A DNA stretch of 64,000 nt, taken from positions 1 to 64,000 of the forward strand of contig JBARWC010000153.1 in assembly GCA_049646585.1 (NCBI GenBank), written 5' to 3'. Under the pieces are notes generated by a model. It did no database searches, was not told where the DNA came from, and worked only from the letters and a program-made list of their open reading frames with translations. This stretch comes from G025836975 sp049646585 (GTDB lineage Bacteria > Pseudomonadota > Gammaproteobacteria > Burkholderiales > Burkholderiaceae_B). The position numbers and the translations under genes are program-made. Below, one piece after another: positions 25,397-34,057 of this stretch (position 1 is its first letter; each line of letters opens with the position of its first letter).

Positions 25397-26536
25397 TCAG
25401 GTGATGTCGGAAATAATGCTTCGGTCGACGTCGGCCAGGCGGGTGATGCCGCAGAATGCCATGGTCAGGTCCAGTTCTTTGTGGATGATCTCCAGCGCCT
25501 GCGTGACCCCAGCTTCGCCGCCCGCGCCCAGACCGTAAAGCATGGCGCGTCCGATATAGGTGCCCTTGGCGCCCAGGGCGATGGCTTTCAGAACATCCTG
25601 CCCCGACCGGATGCCGCCGTCCATATGGACTTCGATCTGCGAACCGACCGCTTCCACGATGACCGGCAAGGCCTTGATGGACGAGGGCGCGCCGTCCAGT
25701 TGGCGGCCGCCGTGGTTGGACACGATGATGGCGTCGGCGCCCGTGTTCAAGGCCATGCGCGCGTCTTCGACGTCTTGTATCCCTTTCAGGATCAGCTTGC
25801 CGCCCCATTTCTGGCGTATCCAGCGCACGTCGTCCCAGCTCAGGCTGGGGTCGAACTGCCTGGCCGTCCATTCGGCCAGCGAACCCAGTTCCTCGACGCC
25901 GTCCACATGGCCGAAGATGTTGCCCAGCGTGCGGCGTTTGGTGCCGGCCATGCCCAGCAGCCAGCGTGGCTTGCTGGCCAGGTTTAGGACATTGCCGAAG
26001 GTGATCTTGGGTGGCGCGGCAAGGCCGTTCTTCAGGTCTTTGTGGCGCTGCCCGCTGATCTGCAAATCCAGCGTCAGCACCAGGGCGGAGCAGCCGGCCG
26101 CCTTGGCGCGGTCGATCAGGCGTTCCACGAACACTCGGTCGCGCATTACGTACAGCTGGAACCAGAAGGGATGCCCGTCGGTGCCTTCGGCCACGTCTTC
26201 GATGGAACAGATGCTCATCGTGGACAAGGTGAAGGGGATGCCGAAGCGCTTCGCCGCCCGCGCCGCCAGGATTTCCCCGTCGGCGTGCTGCATGCCGGTC
26301 AGGCCGGTGGGCGCAATGGCCACCGGCATGGCGACGTCCTGGCCCACCATTTGCGTCCTGACGCTGCGGTCGGAAAGATTCACCGCGACGCGCTGGCGCA
26401 GCAGCAGTTTCTGGAAATCGCCCTGGTTGGCGCGATAGGTCGATTCCGTCCAGGAGCCGGAGTCGGCATAGTCGTAAAACATGCGCGGTACGCGCTTCTT
26501 GGCCAGAATGCGAAGGTCTTCGATATCGGTGATCAT
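25397..26536 (-). CDS. FMN-dependent alpha-hydroxy-acid dehydrogenase (LldD-like)
   Basis: Oxidises an L-2-hydroxy acid such as lactate to the 2-oxoacid, with electrons going to the quinone pool or oxygen. 379 residues from the ATG at 26536. FMN/active-site features: MFYDYADSGSWTESTYRANQ at the N-terminus, IAPTGLTGMQHADGEILAARAA, KGIQDVEDARMALNTGADAIIVSNHGGRQLDGAPSS with the catalytic His-Gly-Gly-Arg, and HMDGGIRSGQDVLKAIALGAKG. The C-terminus is oddly short, and a coding-like tail continues in another frame (see findings). It lies 34 bases downstream of the FAH-family gene. Confidence 0.92.
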   Translation of the reverse strand: MITDIEDLRILAKKRVPRMFYDYADSGSWTESTYRANQGDFQKLLLRQRVAVNLSDRSVRTQMVGQDVAMPVAIAPTGLTGMQHADGEILAARAAKRFGIPFTLSTMSICSIEDVAEGTDGHPFWFQLYVMRDRVFVERLIDRAKAAGCSALVLTLDLQISGQRHKDLKNGLAAPPKITFGNVLNLASKPRWLLGMAGTKRRTLGNIFGHVDGVEELGSLAEWTARQFDPSLSWDDVRWIRQKWGGKLILKGIQDVEDARMALNTGADAIIVSNHGGRQLDGAPSSIKALPVIVEAVGSQIEVHMDGGIRSGQDVLKAIALGAKGTYIGRAMLYGLGAGGEAGVTQALEIIHKELDLTMAFCGITRLADVDRSIISDIT

Positions 26537-26570
26537 GCTTGCCCTAACGGGATGGAAAGTGGTCTTGGTG

Positions 26571-27758
26571 TTATGCGGGCCGGCCCAGCAAGCCGCGCGC
26601 GGCCAGGCTGGCAAAAAGGGCGGAAATGCCGAACTCCCACGGCGGCAGCTTGTCGCTGTGGTTTACGTGGTTGGCCAGGCAGCCCAGCTTTTCGGTGGAG
26701 ATATATACATCGTCGTCCAGATGATGCGTAAAGCCCGCGCCTTCGGTGCCGCGATCCTTGGTCGGCGCGAACATGGTGCCGCAGAACAACATGATGCCGT
26801 CCGGGTACTGGTGATTGCCGCCCATGGCGTTGTCGACCAGCTCCAGCGGGTCGCGGCTGATCTGCGACATCGAGCTGTAGCCTTCCAGGACGAAGCCGTC
26901 GCGGCCTTCGACACGCAGGTGTATGGTGGCCGAGCGCACGTCGTCCAGCGTAAAGTGTTCGTCGAACAGGCGGATGAAGGGGCCGATGGCGCAGGCGGCG
27001 TTATTGTCCTTGGCCTTGCCCAGCAGCAGCGCACTGCGCCCTTCGAAGTCGCGCAGATTGACGTCGTTGCCCAGGCTGGCGCCTACCACTTCGGCGCGCG
27101 ACGACACCGCCAGCACGATTTCGGGTTCGGGGTTGTTCCAGGACGAGGCATGGTGCAGGCCCACGCCGGCTCCGGTGCCCACCGACGACAGCGGCGCCGC
27201 CTTGGTGAAGATTTCGGCGTCGGGGCCTATGCCCACTTCCAGGTACTGCGACCACATCTTCTTTTCCAGCAGCACGGCCTTCAGGCGCTGCGCGTCTTCC
27301 GAACCCGGCTTGATGGCGCTAAGGTCGGACCCGATGACGGCCACGACTTCGCGCCGCACGGCGTCGGCCGCCGCGGCATCGCCGCGCGCCTGCTCTTCAA
27401 TGACGCGTTCCACCATGCTTTGCGCAAACGTAACCCCGGCCGCCTTCACGACCTGCAGGTCGTTGGGCGCCAGCAGGTGGCGCTGGGCGGGGTTGGGGCC
27501 GTGCTTCAGGGTAGAGGCCAGCCAATCGTCCAGGCTGCCCAGCGACGAGCCGCTGGCCTTCCGGACCGCGTCGGCGGGATTGGCGCTTTCCAGCAGAAGC
27601 GATACCGTGGGCGCAACCGCGGTGATATCGATCAGTTCACCGTTGCGCACCGTAACGACGGCGGGGCCGCCGCCTGCGCCCGGCAGCCATGCGCGTCCAA
27701 CAAGAATGGCGCGGTCCGCGTCTTGGGGCAAGGTCGCCGAGGTGGTGATGTGTGTCAT
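26571..27758 (-). CDS. Fumarylacetoacetate hydrolase (FAH) family protein
   Basis: Metal-dependent hydrolase, dehydratase or decarboxylase of the FAH fold. 395 residues from the ATG at 27758, with AGGAG six bases upstream. The C-terminal two thirds hold the FAH core: GIGPDAEIFTKAAPLSSVGTGAGVGLH, WNNPEPEIVLAVSSRAEVVGASLGNDVNLRDFEGRSALLLGKAKDNNAACAIGP (acidic metal ligands). The extra N-terminal domain makes it longer than simple FAH hydrolases and resembles the 2-keto-3-deoxy-sugar-acid dehydratase group. Together with the hydroxy-acid dehydrogenase, sugar-acid or hydroxy-acid catabolism is likely. Confidence 0.88.
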   Translation of the reverse strand: MTHITTSATLPQDADRAILVGRAWLPGAGGGPAVVTVRNGELIDITAVAPTVSLLLESANPADAVRKASGSSLGSLDDWLASTLKHGPNPAQRHLLAPNDLQVVKAAGVTFAQSMVERVIEEQARGDAAAADAVRREVVAVIGSDLSAIKPGSEDAQRLKAVLLEKKMWSQYLEVGIGPDAEIFTKAAPLSSVGTGAGVGLHHASSWNNPEPEIVLAVSSRAEVVGASLGNDVNLRDFEGRSALLLGKAKDNNAACAIGPFIRLFDEHFTLDDVRSATIHLRVEGRDGFVLEGYSSMSQISRDPLELVDNAMGGNHQYPDGIMLFCGTMFAPTKDRGTEGAGFTHHLDDDVYISTEKLGCLANHVNHSDKLPPWEFGISALFASLAARGLLGRPA

Positions 27759-28084
27759 GAAAAGCTCCTGAGGTTCTGCGCAGCGCCCCGCCTGCGCGCC
27801 ATCGAAGGGCGGGGCGCAGGCGGGGCGGTATGCGGGAAGTCTAAAAGTCGGGTGTGGCTGCGGCAAGCCATATTTACTTGAAGCCTGGCCAAGAAAAATT
27901 CATGCACTGCAGAGCCTGGAACGGCAAGGGATAGATTTTCTTGGGCAGACACTGAAACTTTCTCGTTAGGCAATGCCATGCATCGCATCTAGAATCTAAA
28001 AGAAACGCGGGGCAACCGGACCAGGATTTGGCTTTTGGCCGGAATGCGCATAACGAATCATCCTTCAACGAGAGTTGTACAGAA
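27759..28084. promoter_or_regulatory. Divergent region between FAH gene and enoyl-CoA hydratase gene, with a large hairpin
   Basis: 326 bases without a gene. The FAH-proximal part contains perfect 14-base arms, CGCCCCGCCTGCGC (27784-27797) and GCGCAGGCGGGGCG (27814-27827), around a 16-base loop. On the FAH transcript this stem would end 25 bases before the start codon, so it could act in the leader. The remaining 250 bases are more AT-rich and should hold both promoters; I see no convincing -35/-10 pair and no RNA gene. Confidence 0.55.
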
Positions 28085-28864
28085 ATGTCAGGAATCATTC
28101 AAGTCACGCGCGACGGCGCCGTCGCCACCATTACCCTAAATCGTCCGGAAAGGATGAATGCGCTGGACCTGGGCGCCTGGGAGGACCTGGGCAAGGTCAT
28201 GGATACCTTGTCCGCCGACGATGATCTGCGCTGCGTCGTGATGCGCGGTGCCGGCGACAAGGCCTTCTCGGCCGGCGCCGACATCGAGGAATTCCCCGAG
28301 CGCCGCCTGAACTCCGCGCAGGCCGAGGCCTACGGCAAGATCACGCATCGCACCATGCGGGCCATCGCCGAGTGCCGCCATCCCACGATTGCCGTGATCA
28401 AAGGCGCCTGCGTGGGTGGCGGCCTGGAATTGGCATCGGTGTGCGACCTGCGCGTCTGCACGGCATCCAGCAAGTTCGGCGTGCCCATCAAGCGGCTGGG
28501 CCTGGTGCTGTCCTACGGCGAGCTGGCGGGGCTGATCGCCCTGACCGGCACGGCGGTGGCCATGGAGATGCTGCTTGAAGGCCGCGTGTTCGGCGCCCAA
28601 GAGGCCCTGGACAAGCGCTTGGTCAACCGTGTCATCGACGATGCCGAATTCGACGGCGAGGTCGATGCTATCCTGCGCCGCATCAGCACCGGCGCGCCGC
28701 TGGTGGCACGCTGGCACAAGAAGTTCGCGCGCCGCCTGGCCCAGAACACGCCCCTGTCGGAAGAAGAACAGCGCGAAGCCTTTGCCTGCTTCGACACGGA
28801 AGACTTCCGCATCGGCTACCAGGCCTTCCTGAACAAAGCCACACCGGAATTCACCGGCCGATAG
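28085..28864 (+). CDS. Enoyl-CoA hydratase/isomerase family protein
   Basis: Crotonase-fold enzyme acting on an acyl-CoA thioester. 259 residues from the ATG at 28085. Both oxyanion-hole loops are clear: DKAFSAGADIEEFPE near residue 60 and KGACVGGGLELASVCDLRVC near 105. It lies 105 bases before the family III CoA-transferase on the same strand, so the pair probably activates an acid by CoA transfer and then hydrates or isomerises it. The exact substrate cannot be read. Confidence 0.92.
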   Translation: MSGIIQVTRDGAVATITLNRPERMNALDLGAWEDLGKVMDTLSADDDLRCVVMRGAGDKAFSAGADIEEFPERRLNSAQAEAYGKITHRTMRAIAECRHPTIAVIKGACVGGGLELASVCDLRVCTASSKFGVPIKRLGLVLSYGELAGLIALTGTAVAMEMLLEGRVFGAQEALDKRLVNRVIDDAEFDGEVDAILRRISTGAPLVARWHKKFARRLAQNTPLSEEEQREAFACFDTEDFRIGYQAFLNKATPEFTGR

Positions 28865-28969
28865 CCGACGGGCCGGGGCAGCCGTTCCATAGCGGCCCTG
28901 CGGTATCCTGGCCTGGCGGCGGCACATGCCGGCCAGGCTGAACCTTAACCTATTAGCTGTGCAATCACT

Positions 28970-30184
28970 ATGAATCTACCGTTATCGAAAATCAGGGTCC
29001 TGGACGTCAGCCAAGTCATGGCCGGCCCTTTCTGCTGCATGCTGTTGGGCGACATGGGCGCCGACGTCATCAAGATCGAACCCCCCGGCGTCGGCGACCA
29101 GACACGATCCGCCATGGGCTTTCGCCTGAAAGGCGCGGACAGCGGCGGCTTCCTGGCATTGAACCGGAACAAGCGCAGTGTGGAAATCAACCTGAAGTCC
29201 GAAGCCGGGCTGAAGGCCTTCTACGAGCTGGTCAAGACGGCCGACGTATTGGTCGAGAACAACCGCCCCGGTGTGGCCGCGCGCCTGAAAATCGATTACG
29301 ACACGCTCAAGGCCATCAATCCGCGCCTGGTCTATGCCAGCATCTCCGGCTTCGGCCAGACGGGGCCCTGGGCCGGCAGGCCGGGCTTCGACCTGATCGC
29401 GCAGGCCTTGTCGGGCGTCATGAGCGTCATGGGGCACCCCGGCGCCGACCCGGTCAAGTCCAGCGTGCCGGTGGCGGACCTGGGCTCCGGACTGTTCGCG
29501 GCTTACGGCATCCTTAGCGCCCTGCTCGGGCGCGAGCATACCAAGCAAGGCCAGCATGTGGACACGTCCTTGCTGGAAACCGCGCTGGGCCTTTCGGTAT
29601 GGGAAACGGCGGAGTTCTGGGGCACCGGCAAGCTGCCCGTCCCCATCGGCAGCGCCAACCGCATGAGCGCGCCTTACCAGGCCGTGCGCGGCTCCGACCG
29701 CTACTTCGTCATCGGCGCCGCCAACCCTAAGCTCTGGACGGCGCTGTGCGGGCTGCTGGGCCGGGAAGACCTGCTGCAGGACTCCCGCTTCACCAGCAAT
29801 GCGGAACGCCTGAGCAATCGCGACGCATTGATTGCCGAGCTGGAATCCGTGTTCACCACCAAGCCAGCCCAGCATTGGGTGGACAGCCTGCAGGCCATAG
29901 GCGTGCCGGCATCCATGATCCTGGATTACTCCGAGGCGCTGGAAAGCGAGCAGGCAGTCGCCAGGAATATGGTGCTGAAGATGGATCACCCCGTGGAAGG
30001 CCAGGTCAATGTGCTGGGCTTCCCCGTCAAGCTAAGCGGCACGCCGCAGCAGATACGCATGCCGCCGCCCCTGTTGGGCCAGCACACCATGGAAGTCCTG
30101 CGCGAAGCGGGGCTCAGCGACGGCCAGATCGGCGAGTTGCAGGCGGGCGGCGCGTTCAGCCGGGAAGAGAAGAGCAAGAAGTAA
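28970..30184 (+). CDS. CaiB/BaiF family (class III) CoA-transferase
   Basis: Transfers CoA between carboxylic acids. 404 residues. Family motifs: VLDVSQVMAGPFCCMLLGDMGADVIKIEPP at the N-terminus, NRNKRSVEINLKSEAG, LVYASISGFGQTGPWAGRPGFD, and the catalytic Asp in SSVPVADLGSGLFAAYGI. Downstream of the enoyl-CoA hydratase and probably co-transcribed. Members of this family next to Bug receptors and LysR regulators usually serve organic-acid degradation. Its C-terminal tail is Lys/Glu-rich. Confidence 0.94.
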   Translation: MNLPLSKIRVLDVSQVMAGPFCCMLLGDMGADVIKIEPPGVGDQTRSAMGFRLKGADSGGFLALNRNKRSVEINLKSEAGLKAFYELVKTADVLVENNRPGVAARLKIDYDTLKAINPRLVYASISGFGQTGPWAGRPGFDLIAQALSGVMSVMGHPGADPVKSSVPVADLGSGLFAAYGILSALLGREHTKQGQHVDTSLLETALGLSVWETAEFWGTGKLPVPIGSANRMSAPYQAVRGSDRYFVIGAANPKLWTALCGLLGREDLLQDSRFTSNAERLSNRDALIAELESVFTTKPAQHWVDSLQAIGVPASMILDYSEALESEQAVARNMVLKMDHPVEGQVNVLGFPVKLSGTPQQIRMPPPLLGQHTMEVLREAGLSDGQIGELQAGGAFSREEKSKK

Positions 30185-30295
30185 AGCGGCAGGCCGGTTT
30201 GTCGTCGGGGTGGCGCACTTGGTTGCGTCCCCGGCGCGGCCGGCTGATGCGGCTTGCGGTCACTTGGCCACCCGGTCGCCTGGCTGATTAACCGC

Positions 30296-31219
30296 CTAGT
30301 CCTGGTCGGACGGGTCCTTGTCCTGGGCCATTTCGTTCAGCACCCAGTCGACGAAGCTGCGGATGCGGGGATCGTCGTCGCGCTCTTCGGGGTAGGCGAT
30401 AAAGTAAGAGAATTCCACCGGGATGCTGGCCTCGAACGGCCGGACCAGCTTGCCCTTGGCCAGTTCGTCCCGCACCCAGTGCTTCTTGGCCAGGGCCACG
30501 CCCAGGCCGTCGAGCGCCGCGTTGATGACCAGGTGGCTGGGCCAGAAGGACGGCCCGCGGGTGGCATCCACGTCCTGGACGCCGACCTGGTTCAGCCACA
30601 TCGCCCAGTTGGGGTTGCTGGCGTCGGCATAGGTGCTGTCGTCGTGCAGCAGCGTATGAAAGCGCAGGTCGCTGGGTTCGCGCAGCGGGTGCGGCCCTTC
30701 CATCAGGGCCGGGCTACAGACCGGAAAGACTTCAACAGGCAGGCATTCCAGCGTGCGCAGCCCTGGCTGCCCGCCTCGGCCGTAATGTATGGCCAGGTCG
30801 ATGTCTTCACGGGTGAAATCCACCATGGGGGCGGAGGTCGACACCTTCAGGTCTATGGTGGGATGGGCGGCCATGAAGCGCGCCATGCGTGGAATCAGCC
30901 ACTTCACCGCAAAGGTGGGCGGCGTATTGATCTTGAGTACCGACAGGTTGTGTGAATGCAGGCGCTGCGTGGCGGTGGCAATGTGCTGGAAGGCCCGCTG
31001 GACTTCGGGCAGATAGGCCTGCCCGGCCGTGGTCAGCACCAGCGACTTGGCCTGCCGTATGAACAGCGCCACGCCCAGGCTGTCTTCCAGCACCTTGATC
31101 TGGTGGCTGACTGCCGATGGCGTAACAAAAAGCTCTTCCCCGGCCTTGGTGAAGCTGAGCAGCCTTGCTGCAACCTCGAAGGCGCGCAAGGGATTCAGCG
31201 GTGGTATCTGGCGGGCCAT
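30296..31219 (-). CDS. LysR family transcriptional regulator (GcvA-like)
   Basis: 307 residues. The N-terminus, PPLNPLRAFEVAARLLSFTKAGEELFVTPSAVSHQIKVLEDSLGVALFIR, is the GcvA/AmpR-type version of the LysR helix-turn-helix. The effector domain starts near residue 93. It is convergent with the CoA-transferase gene and has no divergent partner nearby, because the next genes belong to a toxin-antitoxin unit. Its target is therefore not evident. Confidence 0.93.
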   Translation of the reverse strand: MARQIPPLNPLRAFEVAARLLSFTKAGEELFVTPSAVSHQIKVLEDSLGVALFIRQAKSLVLTTAGQAYLPEVQRAFQHIATATQRLHSHNLSVLKINTPPTFAVKWLIPRMARFMAAHPTIDLKVSTSAPMVDFTREDIDLAIHYGRGGQPGLRTLECLPVEVFPVCSPALMEGPHPLREPSDLRFHTLLHDDSTYADASNPNWAMWLNQVGVQDVDATRGPSFWPSHLVINAALDGLGVALAKKHWVRDELAKGKLVRPFEASIPVEFSYFIAYPEERDDDPRIRSFVDWVLNEMAQDKDPSDQD

Positions 31220-31402
31220 TGAAAGAGTCTCCTGCTGCGTCTATTCAGTCATGCGGCGTCGGTTTCCTTGTGCGTGAGCAGGGATATTGTACGTCATGGC
31301 ACAAACCGTCATGGATGGAAGCGAGCGGGGCGGACAGGCGCTAGCGCTCAGTAATCAGCACGGCAGCAATCGTGGGCTAAGGACGCATTTGAGAAAAGAA
31401 AA

Positions 31403-31723
31403 TCAGGCCGCGACGGTGATGCCCGGCGTGTGCTCCCGCTGAGCAGCGTGCACGACGATCTCGATATGCTGATCCAGGGACACCAGTGCCTGCATCAACC
31501 GCTCCAGTGAAATGTTCTGGAGCTTGTAGCGGCGAACCTGGGACACCTTGGGCTGGGTCATGCCGGTAATACGGGCCGTTTCGGTCTGGTTTAGGCCGCG
31601 CTGGTCGATCAGCTCGTTGAGTTTGAGTGCGAGCGCCGCCTTTGCCGACAGCTCTTCCGCATCGTCGAAACCGAGATCCAGCAGCACGTTGTCGGTGCCT
31701 TGAGAGGTATCTTTGCGACTCAT
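31403..31723 (-). CDS. higA: HigA-type antitoxin, XRE helix-turn-helix
   Basis: Antitoxin that neutralises HigB and represses the operon. 106 residues with the helix-turn-helix at about 42-75 (LIDQRGLNQTETARITGMTQPKVSQVRRYK). Its ATG overlaps the toxin stop by one base (TAATG), the usual translational coupling. The order toxin then antitoxin is that of higBA rather than of most type II systems. The tail EIVVHAAQREHTPGITVAA is common in this subgroup. Confidence 0.9.
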   Translation of the reverse strand: MSRKDTSQGTDNVLLDLGFDDAEELSAKAALALKLNELIDQRGLNQTETARITGMTQPKVSQVRRYKLQNISLERLMQALVSLDQHIEIVVHAAQREHTPGITVAA

Positions 31724-32085
31724 TATGTTCTCCTGTTCGCCGCATAGCGGGCGAGCACTTCTTTCAAGCGCTTCTCGATCAACTTCACGTCCGGCTGTGG
31801 CGTGGCGATGCCGGACGTGGATTTCTTCTGAAACGCATGCAGCACATGCACCGCGTCCCCGACGTTCACTATGTAAACCGCGCGGAAGGTGTCGCCCCGA
31901 TGGTCTTCCACCAGTTCATACACCCCCGAGCTGAGGCCCTTCCAGGGCTTGGCCGAGTCCGGCGTGCGGCCCAGCTGGACGACGAACAATGACACGCCCA
32001 TGTCCTTCTGCACGGGGATGGGAAACTTTTTGAGGTCCTTCTTCGATGAGCCTTCCCAATACAGGAGCTTGCGTTTCTCTGTCAT
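31723..32085 (-). CDS. higB: HigB-type toxin (phage Gp49-like, RelE fold)
   Basis: Ribosome-dependent mRNA interferase family. 120 residues. The N-terminal LLYWEGSSKKDLKKFPIPVQKDMG and the core GVYELVEDHRGDTFRAVYIVNVGDAVHVLHAFQKKSTSG are diagnostic of the Gp49/DUF891 group. First gene of the higBA operon. The start is certain from family comparison to within a few residues, yet no ribosome site is visible, and a TATAAT lies only one base before the ATG. The operon may be intact and active, since neither gene is broken. Confidence 0.91.
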   Translation of the reverse strand: MTEKRKLLYWEGSSKKDLKKFPIPVQKDMGVSLFVVQLGRTPDSAKPWKGLSSGVYELVEDHRGDTFRAVYIVNVGDAVHVLHAFQKKSTSGIATPQPDVKLIEKRLKEVLARYAANRRT

Positions 32086-32096
32086 GATTATATCTG

Positions 32097-32123
32097 TTCA
32101 GGTATAGATGGCAAGTACCTGAA
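32097..32123. promoter_or_regulatory. higBA operator
   Basis: Perfect 8-base arms TTCAGGTA (32097-32104) and TACCTGAA (32116-32123) with an 11-base spacer, 12 bases upstream of the toxin start. On the minus strand a promoter-like TTGCCA-N16-TATAAT overlaps it. HigA is the expected ligand. Confidence 0.65.
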
Positions 32124-32219
32124 TTGTCGCGACAGCGCTGCAGCGAGTCCAACAAAGCCATGACTAATATGTCCCTTCCGCGCCCCCAAAGCCCACAGGA
32201 AAGCCGAAGGCTACCCCGC

Positions 32220-32246
32220 CTTGTATTGTACTGTTGATAATACAAG
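32220..32246. promoter_or_regulatory. Predicted GntR operator before the Bug gene
   Basis: Perfect 8-base arms CTTGTATT (32220-32227) and AATACAAG (32239-32246), 11-base spacer, 54 bases before the Bug ATG. The half-site TTGTAT matches the type bound by HutC-class GntR regulators, and the ten bases CTTGTATTGT recur before the dehydratase operon at 36796-36805. Confidence 0.65.
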
Positions 32247-32300
32247 TTTATGATTGCACCTGAACAAGAAACCGCACCCCACATTCCTCAGGAGATCACC

Positions 32301-33266
32301 ATGCATTTATCCGGATTTCGCCGCTGCCTGATTGCCGCGGCCCTGGCCGTTCTGCCTTTTAGCGCCAGCATGGCGCAAGCCGACAAGCCCATTACCTTGC
32401 TGGTCGGGGCGACGCCCGGCGGCACCACCGACCGCGTTGCCCGCGGCATCGCCAAGGAAATGTCCGGCTTGCTAAAGCAAACCGTCATCGTCGAAAACAA
32501 GGCCGGCGCGGGCGGCAATATTGCCGCCGACATGGTGGCCCGGTCCAACAAGGACGGCGACACGCTGCTGATCAGCTTCACCAGCTTTTCGGTCAATGCC
32601 AGCCTGTACAAGAAACTGCCCTTCGACCCGAAGAAAGACTTCACGCCCATCACCCTGCTGGCCGAAGTGCCCAGCGTGCTGCTGGCCCGCAAGGATTTCC
32701 CCGCCAACAGCGTGGCGGAGCTGATCGCGCTGGCCAAGAAGAACCCGGGCGATTACAGCTTTGCGGTGGGCGGCATCGGGTCGTCGTTGCACATGGCCAC
32801 GGCCAGCTTCCAGATGGATACCGGCATCAAGGGCCTGACCGTTCCGTATAAAGGCACATCTCCCGCGCTGCAGGACCTGGTCGGCGGCCAGGTCGACCTG
32901 ATGTTCGCCAGCGTGGAAAACGCCTTGCCCCTGCTGAACACCGGCCGCGTCAAGTTCCTGGGCGTTACCAGCACCGAGTCCATGAAGCAGTTTCCGGGTG
33001 TGCCGCCTATTTCCAATACCGTGCCCGGCTTCAAGTCCAAGGCCTGGTTCGGCATGTTCGGCCCCGCCGGCATGTCGCCTGAAAAGGTGGCATTGTTGAA
33101 CAAGGCCGCGGTCGAAGGCGCCAAGCACGCCACCTTCATCGACCTGATGACGCACGGCGGCGGCGAAGTGGTCACCACCACGCCGCAGGAGTTTTCCGAT
33201 TACGTCGCCAAAGACATTGATCATTATGCAAAAGTCGTAGAATTCACGGGCGCAACCGTGAACTAA
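32301..33266 (+). CDS. Bug-family periplasmic receptor (TctC-like)
   Basis: Third Bug receptor of the window. 321 residues from the ATG at 32301 with AGGAG six bases upstream. Sec signal ending near ASMAQADK; mature part starts PITLLVGATPGGTTDRVAR, then ENKAGAGGNIAADMVA and PYKGTSPALQDLVGGQVDLMF. It forms an operon with the GntR regulator 8 bases downstream, and faces the lyase/dehydratase operon that converges on it. It probably binds the dicarboxylate or hydroxy-dicarboxylate that these enzymes degrade (inference). Confidence 0.93.
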   Translation: MHLSGFRRCLIAAALAVLPFSASMAQADKPITLLVGATPGGTTDRVARGIAKEMSGLLKQTVIVENKAGAGGNIAADMVARSNKDGDTLLISFTSFSVNASLYKKLPFDPKKDFTPITLLAEVPSVLLARKDFPANSVAELIALAKKNPGDYSFAVGGIGSSLHMATASFQMDTGIKGLTVPYKGTSPALQDLVGGQVDLMFASVENALPLLNTGRVKFLGVTSTESMKQFPGVPPISNTVPGFKSKAWFGMFGPAGMSPEKVALLNKAAVEGAKHATFIDLMTHGGGEVVTTTPQEFSDYVAKDIDHYAKVVEFTGATVN

Positions 33267-33274
33267 GAGACTTG

Positions 33275-34054
33275 ATGATCGCCAACCCCACCCCTCGTTA
33301 CTACCGCATCTATCGCCTGCTGAAGCAGGCGATAGAAAGCCACCAGTTCACCGGCGACGAGGCACTGCCCAGCGAAAACGCGCTGGCGCAGCAATACCAG
33401 GTGTCGCGCCTGACCATACGCCGTTCGCTGGAGCTGCTGCAGCACGACGGCCTGATCGAGCGTCGGCAGGGGCGGGGCACATTTCCCAAGCTGGGCAACA
33501 TCAAGACCGCGCCGCTGCCGGCGGACATCAACAAGCTGCTGGCCGGGCTGTCGGAAATGGGCAGCAGCACGCGGGCCAGCGTGCTGTCCTTCGGCTACGA
33601 AACGGCCAGCCCCTACGTATGCACCCAGCTGGAATTGCCGCAAGGCGCAAAAGTGCAAAAATCGATTCGCGTGCGCTATCGCGACGAGCAGCCCTTTTCC
33701 TATCTGACCACCTACGTGCCTGAGCACATCGGCCGTCAGTACGGCGCGGACGACCTGGTACGTCAGCCCATCCAGGCCATCTTCAAGACGCTGGGCATGA
33801 AGCTGGCCTCGGCCGAGCAGGGCATAAGCGCCATACTGGCCGACGTGCAGCATGCCGAAGCCTTGCGGGTCGATGCGGGGGCGGCGCTGCTGCGCATCAG
33901 GCGCGTCGTGCGCGATCTGGATGGTGCTCCCGTGGAATACCTGGATGCCGCCTACAACCCGGCGCATTTCGAGTACCGCATGACCTTGGCCAATAAACGC
34001 TCCAAGGCCGGGGACAACTGGGTCATGGACGCCAAGAAAGGCGCCGCGAAGTAA
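33275..34054 (+). CDS. GntR family regulator with UTRA domain (HutC-like)
   Basis: About 259 residues from the ATG at 33275. Winged helix at residues 5-70: YYRIYRLLKQAIESHQFTGDEALPSENALAQQYQVSRLTIRRSLELLQHDGLIERRQGRGTF. The C-terminal UTRA effector domain runs from about 85 to 240, including QKSIRVRYRDEQPFSYLTTYVPEHIG. It is immediately downstream of the Bug gene and four bases from the convergent lyase gene. Matching inverted-repeat sites before the Bug gene and before the dehydratase operon make it the likely repressor of both. Confidence 0.93.
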   Translation: MIANPTPRYYRIYRLLKQAIESHQFTGDEALPSENALAQQYQVSRLTIRRSLELLQHDGLIERRQGRGTFPKLGNIKTAPLPADINKLLAGLSEMGSSTRASVLSFGYETASPYVCTQLELPQGAKVQKSIRVRYRDEQPFSYLTTYVPEHIGRQYGADDLVRQPIQAIFKTLGMKLASAEQGISAILADVQHAEALRVDAGAALLRIRRVVRDLDGAPVEYLDAAYNPAHFEYRMTLANKRSKAGDNWVMDAKKGAAK

Positions 34055-34057
34055 ACG

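Noticed and set aside
26481..27881. Long plus-strand open frame opposite the FAH-family gene
   Set aside because: Antisense shadow; the minus-strand protein has a clear FAH core and a good ribosome site.
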